Shown here in pieces: positions 23,481 to 34,883 of a stretch of 64,000 nucleotides of DNA. The notes under the pieces were generated by a model. That model was not told the DNA's origin, made no database searches, and saw only the letters and a list, made by a program, of their open reading frames with translations. The stretch spans positions 1 through 64,000 of the forward strand of contig LVLI01000117.1 in the NCBI GenBank assembly GCA_001687465.1, in the 5' to 3' direction. Every line of letters begins with the position of its first letter. Within the stretch, counting starts at the first letter, position 1. The DNA comes from Halocafeteria seosinensis. Lineage: Eukaryota > Sar > Bigyra > Bicosoecida. The translations under genes were made by a program, and so were the position numbers.

Positions 23481-24687
23481 ATGGCGTCTGCCGTTGAGGA
23501 CTCTGAGGGTGCTCCGGAAGTGGAGAATAACAAGGAGGAAATGGGTCAAGAGTAAGAAGATAATGAGTGGTAGGGCTCTTTCCCATTTATTTTCACTTAT
23601 ACAGCTTTTCCCACTCTTATTACAGTGCATCTGAAGTAGAAGGAGGGTTAGGTCAAGTCATCGTGCTCAACGGTGACGGCATGGAAGCCACAGAAGAAAA
23701 CATTAAGGAGGAAAGTAACCTGGCTGAGATTGAAGAAAGCCTCAAAGGCTCAGCCTTCTTTGTCCCCGAAAGCATTATCAGACGCGACCGACCGGAGCCC
23801 AAGGAGGACCGAGAAGAAGGTACGCCTTACCTATTTGACTTTGATGCGAGGAGACAGGGGGTCTGAACTGTGTCCCAATTTGTTTGCAGCCACCGACGAA
23901 TTGCAACAGGCTTCCGGAGGAGAAAACGAAGAGAGCACGGCGCAAGATGGGCCTACGCACGGTACAGAAGATGATGACTCGAAGAAAGAAGCAGGGGAAA
24001 AGGAGGATAGCAGCGCAGAGGAACAGGAGGAAACTACTGCAGAGGCTGATAAAGAGAAACAAGATCCTGACAACGAAGATTTGGAGGTAGTCATTGCTGG
24101 TCCCAGTACCACAGCTATCTGGCAGCGAAATCGTTTTACCTATAACAAGAACGAAGCAGTTCCGATTGCTACTCGAGGAGAGGATGGAGATATTCCTGTT
24201 ATGCTTGGTGAAACGGGTGACGACAATGAGGAAACAGAACAGAAAGAACCGGAGCAGGAGATTATGCCTACACAGCAACAAAACCCTGAGTTTGGACCGA
24301 ATATTCGCATAATTGATGAGAAGATGGAAAAGAGAGGACCTACAAAGAGGACTGATGGTACCTGGGTATCATCGATTGGCGTCGAGCTTCCAAAAGACCC
24401 AAAGCTACCACCTGACGACAAAAAAGTGATATTTGATTATGATCCCGAAGATTTTGAAGATAAATTATGGCGGAAAGCAGGAGCAGATATATCGGAGTGG
24501 TTTAATTTTGGACTGAATGAACAAACGTGGAGGATATACTGCCGCCAGCAACGGCTGTTACGGAAACAAATGAGGACGGCCCAGCTGCTGGATGCCCAGG
24601 TATGTGTATCACTTGTCTATGCTGCTACGTTTTGTATAACCGTCTTTGTGTTCTCCACAGCCTTCCCAACACAATAAGGGACAGTGA
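23481..24687 (+). CDS. FIP1: FIP1-like pre-mRNA 3'-end processing factor
   Basis: Subunit of the cleavage and polyadenylation machinery that bridges CPSF to poly(A) polymerase. Exons: 23481-23551, 23626-23819, 23890-24599, 24661-24687 (333 aa); the last exon encodes only eight residues plus stop. The N-terminal two thirds is very acidic (Glu/Asp-rich), typical of Fip1. The diagnostic motif lies near residues 265-310: FDYDPEDFEDKLWRKAGADI followed by SEWFNFGLNEQTWRIYCRQQ, matching the Fip1 core D-E--PWR-PGADISDYFNYGF-E-TW--Y. No C-terminal RS or RD-rich tail is present. The gene is divergent from EMC3 (279 nt between start codons). Confidence 0.92.
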
Positions 24688-24787
24688 AACCGAATAGACA
24701 ACACTTAGAATTAAATCAATCCAACGAACCAAATTAGTTAATTAATGATATGACATATGCTTGTTTATTTTTTTTAATGGGAGGGGG

Positions 24788-26050
24788 TTAGTCCTCCTCC
24801 GTATCGCGGTGCCTTGACATACATTTCGCAAACGTGTCAAAGCTAAGATACTGATTGGGCAAAGGCTGCGCATCGGAATCTACGTCCACGCCCATCTCGT
24901 GCAACAACAGCACAATATCCTCGTTGGTGGGCTCAAGCGACAAGTACGCTAAAACTTGACCGAGGATTCTCACGTCAGCCGGTAGGGTTTCGTCCATCGA
25001 TGTCTGTTGCGCAGCTTCAAGGCCTTGCTGCCAGGCTTCGTAGAGCTCGTTGATTTCATCCGAAGTCAAACCACATCTAGTCGCAAGATGCATAAGATGA
25101 GACTGTTGTATAGGTTGATTTTCCTCCTTCTCTGCTTGCTCTAGCGTATATTTCCTTGCATTCGTAATAGCTTCTTCCAAAACTGCATCGGCATTCTTCA
25201 ATTGTAAACTCGGCAGTGTGTCACCATCCTCAATGGAAGTATACATCCCAGCCTTTGGAATATCGTCAACCCATTCACCTTCGTAGTAGCATTGCTTGTC
25301 TGTATAAAAGTACCTCCCGGGACCGTTCTTCATATCGTGATGCCAATTCCCTTCGAATTGGTTACCGTTGGCTGCAAACAACACACGTAATATTAGAGAT
25401 GATTAGAGAGTCTAATAATACCGTGCAGACGTACCGAGTGTCAATATACCATAACCCTCTCTAGCCCCGTTCTTCCACTGCAGTCAACATTAAACAGAGC
25501 ATGCTGCACTTGAGAAAGCATTAATAAACAGCGCACAGCCATGACGTACATCGCCTTCATATTTGTCGCCCGAAGCGTAGTATAAAGCTCCTTTACCATG
25601 TTGCTGTCCGTGAGCGAATTCCCCTTCATATCTATCGCCTCCTTCAAAAAAGAACGTTCCATATCCATGCATCTCATTAAAACTCCATTCCCCATCATAG
25701 CGTTTCACGTAAGACCCGTCACTATCTTTGACAAACAGAGTTCCATGGCCGTGCCGTTTATCATCCTGCCACTGGCCTTCATATCGTTCTCCTGCTTTCT
25801 TCCGCTCTTCTTTGCCGAAGCCGTTGCGCCTGTTATTCTCCCATGCGCCTGTGTAAGTCCCCGTTTCATTGATTTTTGCGTGTTTGGGGTCATTTTCGGT
25901 GCCCGCAATGGCTCGATGTCCAGCTTTAGTTCGGCACCCAGCAGGGCGGCGCTGCTCCACAAAGTGGCAGGGATGACGCACACCGGACTTATTCGCGCTC
26001 TGATCACGCTCCTTTAGCCCTGTGTACCCTAAATGCCTCGAATAGTTCAT
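24788..26050 (-). CDS. MORN3: MORN-repeat protein, MORN3-like
   Basis: Protein with at least six MORN repeats: GTYTGAWENNRRNGFGK, ERYEGQWQDDKRHGHGT, RYDGEWSFNEMHGYGTFFFE, RYEGEFAHGQQHGKGALYY, KYEGDVWKNGAREGYG and QFEGNWHHDMKNGPGRYFY. Exons: 26050-25550, 25477-25435, 25371-24788 (375 aa). The order and the closing CYYEGEWVDDIPKAGMY followed by DADAVLEEAI match animal MORN3, a protein linked to flagella and spermatogenesis. After the homologous region comes an extra helical tail of about 110 residues with acidic loops (LTSDEINELYEAW, PTNEDIVLLLHEMGVD) that may be an EF-hand-like or lineage-specific addition. The start at 26050 (MNYSRHLGY) is a choice; the frame is open to an ATG at 26137. MORN repeats bind phospholipids or act as scaffolds; the flagellar role here is inference. 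Confidence 0.78.
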
Positions 26051-27180
26051 TTCCCGTGTAGGTACGTTGGGACGTCTGAACTTCACAGACAGAGAAAGTT
26101 TATCAATAAACCAATCCTTTGATATGCAACAGTGCACTGATACATTGCTAGACTAGGACACTAAACAACACACACGTATAAGAAGTTTCCGCTTGGTTTC
26201 AGATACACATCATTGCCTTTCAGCTTGTTAGATCTTTTGGCGCGCTTTTACCACCTTCACGTTGAAGTTTGGCGAGGTTGGAATCAAACACTCCTCCTTT
26301 ATGAATCTTTGTGGAACCTACGCGGGGTTTTCAAAGAAGATGGGCATTCCGTATTTTACACACACGATATGATACGAATCAAGCACTGTACAGTATCCAC
26401 CAACGATTTTTCTGCACTGACTACCGATCCTGTATCCATTCCCTTTCATTTCGCTACCTCAAGAGCCACCACACTCATAGACGAAGTTGCAGCGAGGCTG
26501 CGGGAATAGCGATCTCGTCTCTAACACGGGCACATACCGCTTGTCGTTAAAAGGATGCTGGGTTATCTGTCACATGTGTGAGTACAGATAGCCAACTCTT
26601 CCGAGTATCGAAAGATCACTACCTACAAATTTGTACTTGAGGAGTTGTGGAAGAGTCATTTGCTGCTTCTACTGAAGTCCATTGCGGTAAGAAACCTTCA
26701 TATCATGCGTAAGAATTTTTTTTTTGGGTTCATCCGTATTTAGATGTTACGCTCAATATCTTGGGTAACTATCTCGGTCGGTAGAAGCAATACAAAAACA
26801 CGCTCTCATTCCTAGACCAAGATGCGATTTTGGCTGGCACGACAGTAAGTCGACGGATCTATGTGGAACACCAATTTTTATGTCGATCATAGGGGTCATA
26901 CATACGTATGAAGCTAAGTGTCTCTCAAGTTTGGTCTCACTCCCACAACTCATCCACGTAATGTCTGGCCGATGGCTTTCTCGACGCGGTTCACAAAGCT
27001 CCAGGAGTAGCAACTTACCCTGCAGGGCCAGCGTTTTGGCTTCAACACTTCATCACGCGAATGACAGACACTAAATTGATTCTTGCTTGCATTCGCTATC
27101 GAAGGCTGAGTGAAAAGCGCCGTTGTTTCAAAACAAGACGACATGAAGACGACTGTGTAATGCAACTGTAGATAGAACAA
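26051..27180. other. 1.1-kb gap between EZH2 and the MORN3-like gene
   Basis: No long frame with recognisable features on either strand. A stretch at 26619-26689 reads like one exon (ITTYKFVLEELWKSH) followed by a GTAAGA donor, but I could not find a start or a continuation, so it is not called. A run of nine T at 26717-26725 is the only simple-sequence element. The gap must carry the MORN3-like promoter and the EZH2 3' end. Confidence 0.45.
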
Positions 27181-30100
27181 CTACTGCTGGTGCTGATTGC
27201 GGAGCTTTTTCTTGAGACCGGCGCGGTCCACCTTCCCAGCAAGTCGGCCGTCCTTAAGCCAGCCAACGTGTACCGCTGCGCCCCGTTGACGATTGGCATG
27301 TTCTACAGACTTGTCATAATTGTAGTTAAAGAACAACTGCATTTCAGCAAAGTCATAACAGCCAGTAGGGTTCAGTAATATACAGGAAACTAATACGTAT
27401 TAACGTACTTCTTCATGAGCGTAAATGTGCTTTGCAGCAAAAATACCAATGGCACTCCTTCCGGAAACCGTGAGTTTCCGTGCGTAGCAGTTAGGCGACT
27501 TGCTGTGATTTGCAAAACGCATTTTGTTACCCTTTCTCGTTGCATCCAAACAAACATCGTCGTTTAAATCGAAAATGTAGCTCCGATTCAAGAAATCATA
27601 AATCGACCCCCGCCGTTCCGCCTCAATTTGACTGACTATCTCTCCTTGGTATTCCTCCACAAGCTCTCCTTTTTCAATGTCTTGGCCGGCAAATAATCCA
27701 AACCCGGCATTGGGGATGCTTGATTGGCCTACCAATAAGCGCTGTCAACATAACAAAGGGACAAAGGATTACACAGTAATAACGAGGAATGCAGGCAAAA
27801 TCATTGAGGAACGTACAACTTTTCTGCCAGTTCGCAGATTAACGTTTGAGCAATGCCGCAATAGCACTTTTACCTTCGCTGCATTCCTGTCTGCCGCTCG
27901 CGCGATTGACCTCCACTTTGTAAGGTCCGCAAGTAGTCCAACACCGGAAGAAAACGTTGTTGAGTATCTTTCTTTTTTGATGAGTTTTGCGTTTTCTCCC
28001 GTTGCTCCTTCCTCCTGGTATTCATCTTGTGCACTTCCTCCAGTGGTTGTTTCGAATGTGTTACCATAAGTTACTGGCGCAGCTTTTTTGATAACGTTTG
28101 CGTAGGGCAAACTCTCAACATGTGAGGCCCCACACGCAATCTCAATCGACGTGTGAGCCCCACACCGGTGACACATGTCCGGGTCACACTCCCTGACAGG
28201 CACGCGAATGGACGTTACAACGCTTGAACGAACGGAACGGAATGAGCTGGGGACTTACTTGTCTGAGGCGACGCAGGGACAGCCCTTCGTTCGACAGTTC
28301 GTACCGCATGCGCATCCATGCCATTTATTCAAGCACTCAATACTACACGAGCAAAACTTGCTGCAGAACTGCTGATTCAGCATACAAGCGCATTCGTTTT
28401 CCACAGAGCACGGGCCGACGTGATGGCAGACAACTTCGGCTGGGTATACGCGTTGTGAGATACGCTCATTCACTGCAGAATACTTCCAAAAGAGTACTGT
28501 AAAAGAAACTTTTGGATGAAACGACAAGCACAACTATCACTTACAATGTTTCTTAGCCACACTAGCTTGTCTCGTGCGCATTTTCATAATATCCTGCGGA
28601 GTGCCGAGCTGATAACTGCAAGACTTTATCACCGGAAGGATTGCGTCATCATTCAGGAACGTTTTACTTCCAGACTTAACGGATGGATCGACATGGGAGA
28701 GTACATCCATGGTCAATAGTACGTGGTCAATTGTTCTGCGTCGGACGTATTTAACTGTACGCTTGTCTCGCTGAGTATTAACGGATCCGCTGAAAGGTTC
28801 CGCTGAATTAACAAGCACATGATTGATACTGTTATAAACAAGCGCCCTGACATCCGCATTCAAACTCTCCGGTACGTCTTGCTCCAAATATTTCGAAAGC
28901 TCGGCTTTGTTATAAGGATCATCATCTTCTCCGTCAGTATCTTCATCCTTGGTAGCGCCAGTGTGCCGTTTTCCCTCGTTGGTATTTATTGCATACACAC
29001 TCAGCCCCATTCTTCGAAGCTGAAGGGCCACTTGCCAGCAAGGAATTCGCATTGCCTGCGAAATTGCACAACAGTAGCCTCTGAACATCGCGTGAAGTCT
29101 CCTTAATACTGCAGCCAAGCCAGGAGTCCAGATCAAAACGTTTTCAAGTCTTCTAGACTTTGCACTACGGCCATCCACATTGGGCAACTCGGCGCCAGAC
29201 CTTTTACCCGCGGTGCCTTTCTCCGAAGTCAAGCTCTCGTTACCTTGCCTACACTCCGGGCTATAAAGGAGCTCATCGTGAGTATAACAACTAGGTCCAC
29301 AGCCATTGCCCACGGAAAAGTTACCACTTTGCAGAATGTTTTCCATTGATTGTTGTAAGAGATTGCACGCGTCTCGGATATGCTTCGGATCGCTCGACTC
29401 TCGGATGAACTCATTCCACTTTTCTGCTGTTGGAAGTTGAGCATAGCGATATAATGAGAATTGGTCCCTTAGATCGTCGACTGGGAATGGGCCGTAAAGC
29501 GAGTCTGCGTACATGTACGACTGACGACAAATCTGGGCCTTGAAGACACTCATGGTCCGCCCGTCTGCACGACACCATTCTTCATCATCGAGTGCAATTG
29601 TCGGGTCAAACGTTTCGTCATTCAAATAGTTGCACAGTTGGGCATATCTTAATAAATCATGGTATTCTCTCGAGTTTTTATCGTATAATGCTCGCGAGCG
29701 CTTGTATCTTGCTCCACTAATGGGGACTTTATACGGCGCAGGAAAATCTATACGCATGCTAGGTACTTCTTTGAGGATATCCCATGTCGAAATCGGCAGT
29801 GAGTGGACTGTTTCGTCTAAGCCCTCACCAATTGCTTTTTCTGACCACTTTTTCAGATTCTCCCATTTAAGGTTCCAAAACGTTGCCTCCAAAGGACATT
29901 GGCTAACTGCAAAAATCCACACACCACATAACAAGATGTCAATACACAAGGTCGTGTGGTTTCGCTGATCAACTGCACCTTACAGTTATTGGCTCTGAGG
30001 TTCTGCTTACGCGAATCTACCCGTATGAAGTTCTGATGCTCGAAATTTGCAGACTCGATTAAGCGTTCACTATCAAATTCGATCAGGCTTCGAAGAGCTT

Positions 30101-31254
30101 GACTTCCCAGTTTAGAGGATAGACAGCCGATAAGTGACCGACTCACACCACGTCTAGTCAAGCAAGCGCACGCGATGTACGTCCGCTTGCGAAGAGAGAG
30201 CTGATTTTCCCTCTCGGAAACAAGGTCAGGGCGCAAACTGCACAGCCCCAATTCGTTATTCATTAATTTCATCTTACACAGAAGGAGAGAACAAAAGCTT
30301 ACTTAAGAATATAAACCTCTTCCAGTGGACGGACGTCCTCATTATCACCAAAGTAGGGACAGTACCGCAGTATCGGTTGCTCTCCACCCTGTAGTACCAA
30401 CAACTAGGATCGTCTGAAACGCTACAATCATATTGTGCAACGTCGGAACAGACACTTACCCGAACAGCCGACCCAAGTCGGACAAACGCTTGCATCGGCG
30501 GAGTAGGTGGAACGAAAGGAACCCTCGCTGCTTTCAGCCATACGGTCTCTGACGCACCTTTGTGGTTCGTAACTAATTTAACGGGCTTGGATTGCCTCGT
30601 TGTGGTGCGGTGGTAAGGAGGCATAGTAGGCCCTGCATCGTCCTCGCTCTCGTCAGCGTCATCAGACAAATAATCATCCTCAGAATCAGTAACAGAATCA
30701 GCCGGGGGCATCGGCGGAAACAATTTACTCATGAGTCTTTGTCCGGCCGTGTCTGCCCTTTGGTCAATCGTCTGCCAGGGTGTCGTCTTCTCTTTCTCGC
30801 CAGTGAGTTGCTCGGAAGTCAGCGTAGTTTGAATACTTGCTCTTCTTGAGTGTTTTTTCCCTTGCATCTGTTTCTTATAGTTCATCACTTTATGAAATTG
30901 GTCAATCTTTCTGGATTCAAACACTCTATTGGAGTAGAGCACTCGATTCGCCAACATGATCCTCTGCCAATACCAATGCGTTGTTAGTGGAGATACAAGG
31001 CTAAAACAAAATGCAGCCGAAACAGCCAAACTTACCCGAAGTCTGTCCACATATCTTTGGTCAAATGCATCCGCGTATTGGTTCAGTTCCTCATCCGTGG
31101 GCAGGCCCGGTAGTGAAGTACTTGCCGATACCTTCTCATTCGTCATGGAAACGTCGTCATCTTCCTCCATGCCATTGTAACTGTTCTTCAAGGAGCTATC
31201 ACTATCACCTTCATCTTGGTCTAGCTCAATCACTTCATGTTGTTCGGTATCCAT
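27181..31254 (-). CDS. EZH2: Enhancer-of-zeste-type histone H3K27 methyltransferase (CXC-SET)
   Basis: Catalytic subunit of Polycomb repressive complex 2. Nine exons: 31254-31036, 30963-30460, 30388-30303, 30237-29984, 29906-28545, 28472-28259, 28192-27817, 27741-27409, 27336-27181 (1167 aa). The first intron (30964-31035, 72 nt) has no stop and reads through in frame; splicing gives YVDRLRRIMLANRVLYSN. The pre-SET CXC region is Cys-rich (CHHVGPCSVENECAC, FCSCSIECLNKWHGCACG, CDPDMCHRCGAH). The SET domain shows SSIPNAGFGLFAGQDIEKGE, RFANHSKSPNC and, across the last intron, EELFFNYNYD. About 100 residues are inserted between the CXC cysteines and SET. The basic tail (GLKKKLRNQHQQ) is extra. The start at 31254 has the better context (ACCATGG); an in-frame ATG at 31308 is possible. 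For exon 6 the acceptor at 28472 was preferred over 28496 because it gives a normal 72-nt intron. Confidence 0.92.
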
Positions 31255-31700
31255 GGTCGATACGCCTATTCCCCTTACTTTAAAGCCCTGAGAGCTCGTT
31301 GTATTCATTCAAGAGATACACAGTCTCCCACAATACGAAAGGTAGCAACAAGAGACTAAAAACTCGTAATTGGCCCCGAGTAACCAAGGCAAACCTTGTA
31401 AACATCCTCTGTGCTCTTAGTAAATGGCCTGAATCCGACTCGTCCGAGATAAGTAGCAGTTTTGTTTGTTGCTTCTGTGACAGACCAGAGGAACTTCAAC
31501 TTGCCGTGGTGTATAAGGTAGTTCCATTCGATATACACTGCATCTGAATGATTCTCCTATAGTAAAAGTGTGCTGATTGTAGACTGGTACCGCTTAGTCA
31601 TTGATTGCGCACTCAACGTGGTGTGAGACACATTGAGGAGAGGAGAAAAGGCCTGGGTGTTCCCTGTTGAAGCAAGTTTTGCAAGCCCCTACTCGATCGT

Positions 31701-31708
31701 TTATATAC
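31701..31708 (+). promoter_or_regulatory. TATA-like element upstream of RAD6-type E2 (copy 1)
   Basis: TTATATAC about 70 nt before the ATG at 31776, in the divergent interval shared with EZH2 (31255-31775). Position fits a TATA box with a 5' UTR of about 40 nt. The rest of that interval shows no other feature. Confidence 0.35.
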
Positions 31709-31775
31709 AGTCGTCTACAGCAAGAGCTGTCGACGCGGCAGAGTGCGAATAATCAGATAATACAAGAAAGATATA

Positions 31776-32506
31776 ATGGCGACTTCTTCAGGTGCTAAAC
31801 AGAGGCTTATTCGGGACTTTAAGAAGCTCACAGCAGACCCTCCGACTGGTGTGAATGCTAGTCCAGTTTCGCAAGAGTAAGTGTATGATACCATAAGGAC
31901 GTCTCATGCTATCAATGATGTCTTATTCTTTCTTATTCAATGGTACCTGCAGTAATATAATGGAATGGCAAGCGGTCATCTTTGGGTAAGTGAGCTGGGA
32001 CAGGTGGTTGTACATTCAGTATACTGTGACGTTTATGATGCAGACCGGACGATACCCCATGGGAAGGCGGAACGTTTAATTTAAGCCTGAGTTTTACCGA
32101 TGACTACCCCAATTCTCCTCCTAAAGTGAAATTTGAGACGAAAATGTTCCATCCCAATAGTACGTACAGTCCACGGCGGGACTCTTGTGAGTAGGAGCTT
32201 CGTTCATATCACATTTTCGTCTCCCGTCATGCAGTATACCAAGATGGGAAAATTTGTTTAGATATATTGCAAAACAATTGGAGTCCTATATACGATGTTA
32301 CAGCTCTGCTCCAGAGCATACAAAGCCTGTTGAGTGACCCGAACACAAGCTCGCCTGCCAATCCTGAGGCGGCCAAGTTATTTGATGAAAATAGGAAAGC
32401 TTACGAGAATAAAGTCAAAGAAATTGTAGAGCAAAGTTGGGAGGAGCTAGAGGAGGAGGAAGAGGATGAAGAAGAAGGAGGAGCGGCCGGAGAAAACACT
32501 CAGTGA
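31776..32506 (+). CDS. RAD6: RAD6/UBE2A-type ubiquitin-conjugating enzyme, copy 1 (Glu-rich tail)
   Basis: E2 enzyme that, with Rad18- or Bre1-type E3s, ubiquitinates PCNA (DNA-damage tolerance) and histone H2B. Exons: 31776-31876, 31953-31985, 32044-32159, 32235-32506 (173 aa). Family blocks: [56 protein letters not shown] with catalytic Cys91, and [19 protein letters not shown]. The 24-residue tail is almost all Glu, resembling the acidic tail of yeast Rad6, which plant and animal forms lack. It faces a paralogue (33117-33794) tail to tail. The two share introns 2 and 3 at identical sites and phases, while intron 1 is unique to this copy. Confidence 0.95.
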
Positions 32507-32768
32507 AGTTCAGCAGCCGATAAAAGGATGGTTGCTACCTAGTATTTCACCGTATAATACTGCTCGGAAAGATTTCTGAGAAAGGGAAATTAAAGTATTT
32601 TCATATCAATGATGAAGGTATGCGTTGACACGAAAGTAAATGTTAACGAAGAATGCAAAGGCGAACAGGCAAAGACCCGCCTTGGACTGATGGAAGTGTA
32701 GATATGCATGGCAAGCTTGGATGCAGTCTTCTGTAATTGTAGGGTTTTTTCATTCACTCTAGAAAATT

Positions 32769-33065
32769 TTAAATGGACATAAGCCTGATATTCATTTCAC
32801 GTAGAATATCTTGCGGCACCGCTATGTCTGTATACCGAATCACCAGTCCACGACCTAGGGGCGGTAATTCCAACACCATTACTTCTTGTTGACACCTCAG
32901 CACGTTCACTCCAGGATATGTTAACCTGATCGTAGGTCTCAGACCATTTTCTGTCACGCATAAAACGGAGTTAACAGTATTTCGAGCCGTGCCGACGGAC
33001 AGTACCGTCGGCCAGGAAGGGGAGTGAAAATCCCAGCAGATAACAAGCATCTCATCGGTAAACAT
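32769..33065 (-). CDS. Hypothetical small ORF (98 aa) between two E2 genes
   Basis: Open frame of 98 codons in the 610-nt space between the convergent E2 stop codons. Composition is protein-like (CQQEVMVLELPPLGRG, YTDIAVPQDILREMN) but I recognise no family and see no splice partner. A perfect 8-bp hairpin lies inside it. It may be a real short protein, the last exon of something unrecognised, or chance. Confidence 0.22.
   Translation of the reverse strand: MFTDEMLVICWDFHSPSWPTVLSVGTARNTVNSVLCVTENGLRPTIRLTYPGVNVLRCQQEVMVLELPPLGRGLVIRYTDIAVPQDILREMNIRLMSI
32991..33012. other. Perfect hairpin: 8-bp arms, 6-nt loop
   Basis: GCCGACGG (32991-32998) and CCGTCGGC (33005-33012) around loop ACAGTA. 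It sits between the convergent E2 genes. It could be an RNA structure in a 3' UTR or a remnant of inverted duplication; function unknown. Confidence 0.6.
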
Positions 33066-33116
33066 AGCTCAGTGAATACTCATGCTCCTGCTTTTTCTTT
33101 CATAAATTGCTGCATT

Positions 33117-33794
33117 TCATCCAGCTCCGTTAGCTACTTCGCTGTCACTAGTATCATTCCCTGCTTCTGAGTCGTCGTCGTCCACATAATCGTCGAGTAT
33201 TAACCAGCTATTCTCCACAATTTCCGCCACTCTCTTATTGTATGCCTGTCTATCAGCATCATATAGTTTCGCTGCCTCAGCGTTCGCGGGTGATCCCGTA
33301 TTAGGATCGCTAAGCAAGCTCTGTATGCTTTGCAACACTGCTGTCACATCGTAAATTGGACTCCACTTGTTCCCCAGGATGTCCAAGCATATTTTTCCAT
33401 CCTGATAAACTGCACACGGAGATTCAGGATCCGGTGAACGATGCGCAACCACTCAATGAACAATTGTAACATTTGTGCTTACTGTTCGGATGGAACATCT
33501 TAGTCACGAATTGTACATCTGGAGGCTTGTTCGGATAGTCTTCAGTGAATTGCATCGTCAATTTGAAGGTCCCTCCTTCCCAAGGCGTATCATCAGGTCT
33601 GACAGGAGGCAAGCATACTTAGTTCCAGTTCGATACTAGCCTAGACCGGCTGGAGTACCGTCTACTTACCCGAATATGACAGCCTGCCAGTCCATCACAT
33701 TGCTGTTGGCAGGAGCTGCATTTACTCCCGCCGGCGGATCGTGTTGTAGCTTCCTGAAATCCCGTAACAGTCTCCTTCGGGCAGCTGTAGACAT
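33117..33794 (-). CDS. RAD6: RAD6/UBE2A-type ubiquitin-conjugating enzyme, copy 2 (Asp-rich tail)
   Basis: Paralogue of the E2 at 31776-32506. Exons: 33794-33670, 33598-33483, 33409-33117 (177 aa). It has [53 protein letters not shown] with catalytic Cys88 (the same number as yeast Rad6), and [19 protein letters not shown]. The tail is Asp-rich ([14 protein letters not shown]) and ends ANGAG, unlike the Glu tail of copy 1. Introns after ..QAVIFG (phase 2) and HPN (phase 1) match copy 1; the first intron of copy 1 has no counterpart here. All E2 core residues including HPN are intact, so both copies should be active. Which one is the orthologue of single-copy RAD6 cannot be decided from sequence alone. 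Confidence 0.95.
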
Positions 33795-34076
33795 TTTATT
33801 TCGGCTGTGTATTGATCAATAAACCCCATGCGTGAGCATGGAACCTGTAAACAATTCCAATCCTCAATTTGAATTTTTGCTGAACAGACATAACACTATG
33901 ATAACAGACGACGATACAATCACAAGTTGGTAGCAATGATGGTTTTGAGTAGTATGTACAGCGAAACGATAAATCTTAGATAAAAATTTATCAATCCTTC
34001 CAGCATCTACCACTTGTCTATGTTCAAAATCATCTGGTAGAATGAATGAATATTAGTGCTGTCTCCCTGAGGAGCC

Positions 34077-34883
34077 ATGGCGGCGCAGCATGTGCTCTAC
34101 GGGCGCTTCATCAAGGGGACCACGTTATCCCATGACTCCAGAGAGCAGAGTTCTTCCATTGCAGCTGAGAACGAGGACCAAGATGATACCGCTGCTCATT
34201 CGCGTGGAAAGGATCTGTATCAGCAGCTACAAGAAGCACAGAGCGCCAGAGGAGGAGCATTAGCTGAGGAGAATTCTGAACACCGCTATCGTGATGATGA
34301 TACAGCTTATACTCGTAGAGACAAGAGCGAGCAGCGGCATACTGAGGAGGGGGAGGAAGACGAAGAGGAAGTTATTGAGGAATCGCAAGGGTTTTACTGT
34401 AGTCTATGTGACGAAGTGATTCAGTCTTCATCAATGAGCTCCCATGCAGCCTCCACTGTGCACATGTTTAACCGCTCCCAGACAGATGGTGTTGCCAAGG
34501 ATAACAGTATCATGATCCCCAGGAGTAATAGAGGCCATGCGCTGCTGAACCGCATGGGTTGGACAGAGGACAGTGGAGAAGGCCTGGGGAAGGATAGACA
34601 GGGTAGACTACTTCCTGTTCCCACAGAGCGAAGACCAGATAACCGAGGAGTGGGAGCGAAACTACCACCAAACTGCAAGAAGCGGGTCACTCATACGCCT
34701 GCATACGTAGAAGGTGTAAACAAATGCGAACCGGAAGAATCTGCCGCCAATAATAAGAAACCGAGGAGACAGAAGAGGTCACAAAATGTGAGAGAGCAAG
34801 AGAAACGGAAGGAACGGAAGATAGCTCGAGAATTTGCTTGGGATTTCGAAGACCAATACGAGTCCATTCTCCGTGGTAGATGA
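34077..34883 (+). CDS. G-patch protein with C2H2 zinc finger
   Basis: Intronless gene, 268 aa. Near residue 107 lies a zinc finger of the U1/matrin type (FYCSLCDEVI, then SSHAASTVHMFN). It is followed at about 150-195 by a G-patch (NRGHALLNRMGWTEDSGEGL, GKDRQG), a motif that activates DEAH-box RNA helicases. The C-terminus is strongly basic (NKKPRRQKRSQNVREQEKRK) and ends FAWDFEDQYESILRGR. Architecture resembles GPANK1-like proteins but without ankyrin repeats. A role in RNA processing, splicing or ribosome assembly is likely from the G-patch; the partner helicase is unknown. ATG context (GCCATGG) is strong. The gene is divergent from RAD6 copy 2 over 282 nt. Confidence 0.85.
   Translation: MAAQHVLYGRFIKGTTLSHDSREQSSSIAAENEDQDDTAAHSRGKDLYQQLQEAQSARGGALAEENSEHRYRDDDTAYTRRDKSEQRHTEEGEEDEEEVIEESQGFYCSLCDEVIQSSSMSSHAASTVHMFNRSQTDGVAKDNSIMIPRSNRGHALLNRMGWTEDSGEGLGKDRQGRLLPVPTERRPDNRGVGAKLPPNCKKRVTHTPAYVEGVNKCEPEESAANNKKPRRQKRSQNVREQEKRKERKIAREFAWDFEDQYESILRGR

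Noticed and set aside
26213-26509. 98-codon plus-strand frame in the EZH2-MORN3 gap
   Set aside because: No family pattern, no splice partner and no suitable start context; treated as chance.
26619-26757. Possible exon (ITTYKFVLEELWKSH) with GTAAGA donor
   Set aside because: Reads like coding sequence but no start or acceptable downstream exon could be found in phase, so no gene is called.
28473-28496. Alternative acceptor giving a 48-nt EZH2 intron
   Set aside because: It keeps frame but would be the shortest intron in the window; the CTGCAG acceptor 24 nt further gives the usual 72 nt.
32769-33065. Treating the small frame between the E2 genes as a confident gene
   Set aside because: Listed only at low confidence because there is no family, no neighbouring exon and a hairpin inside it.
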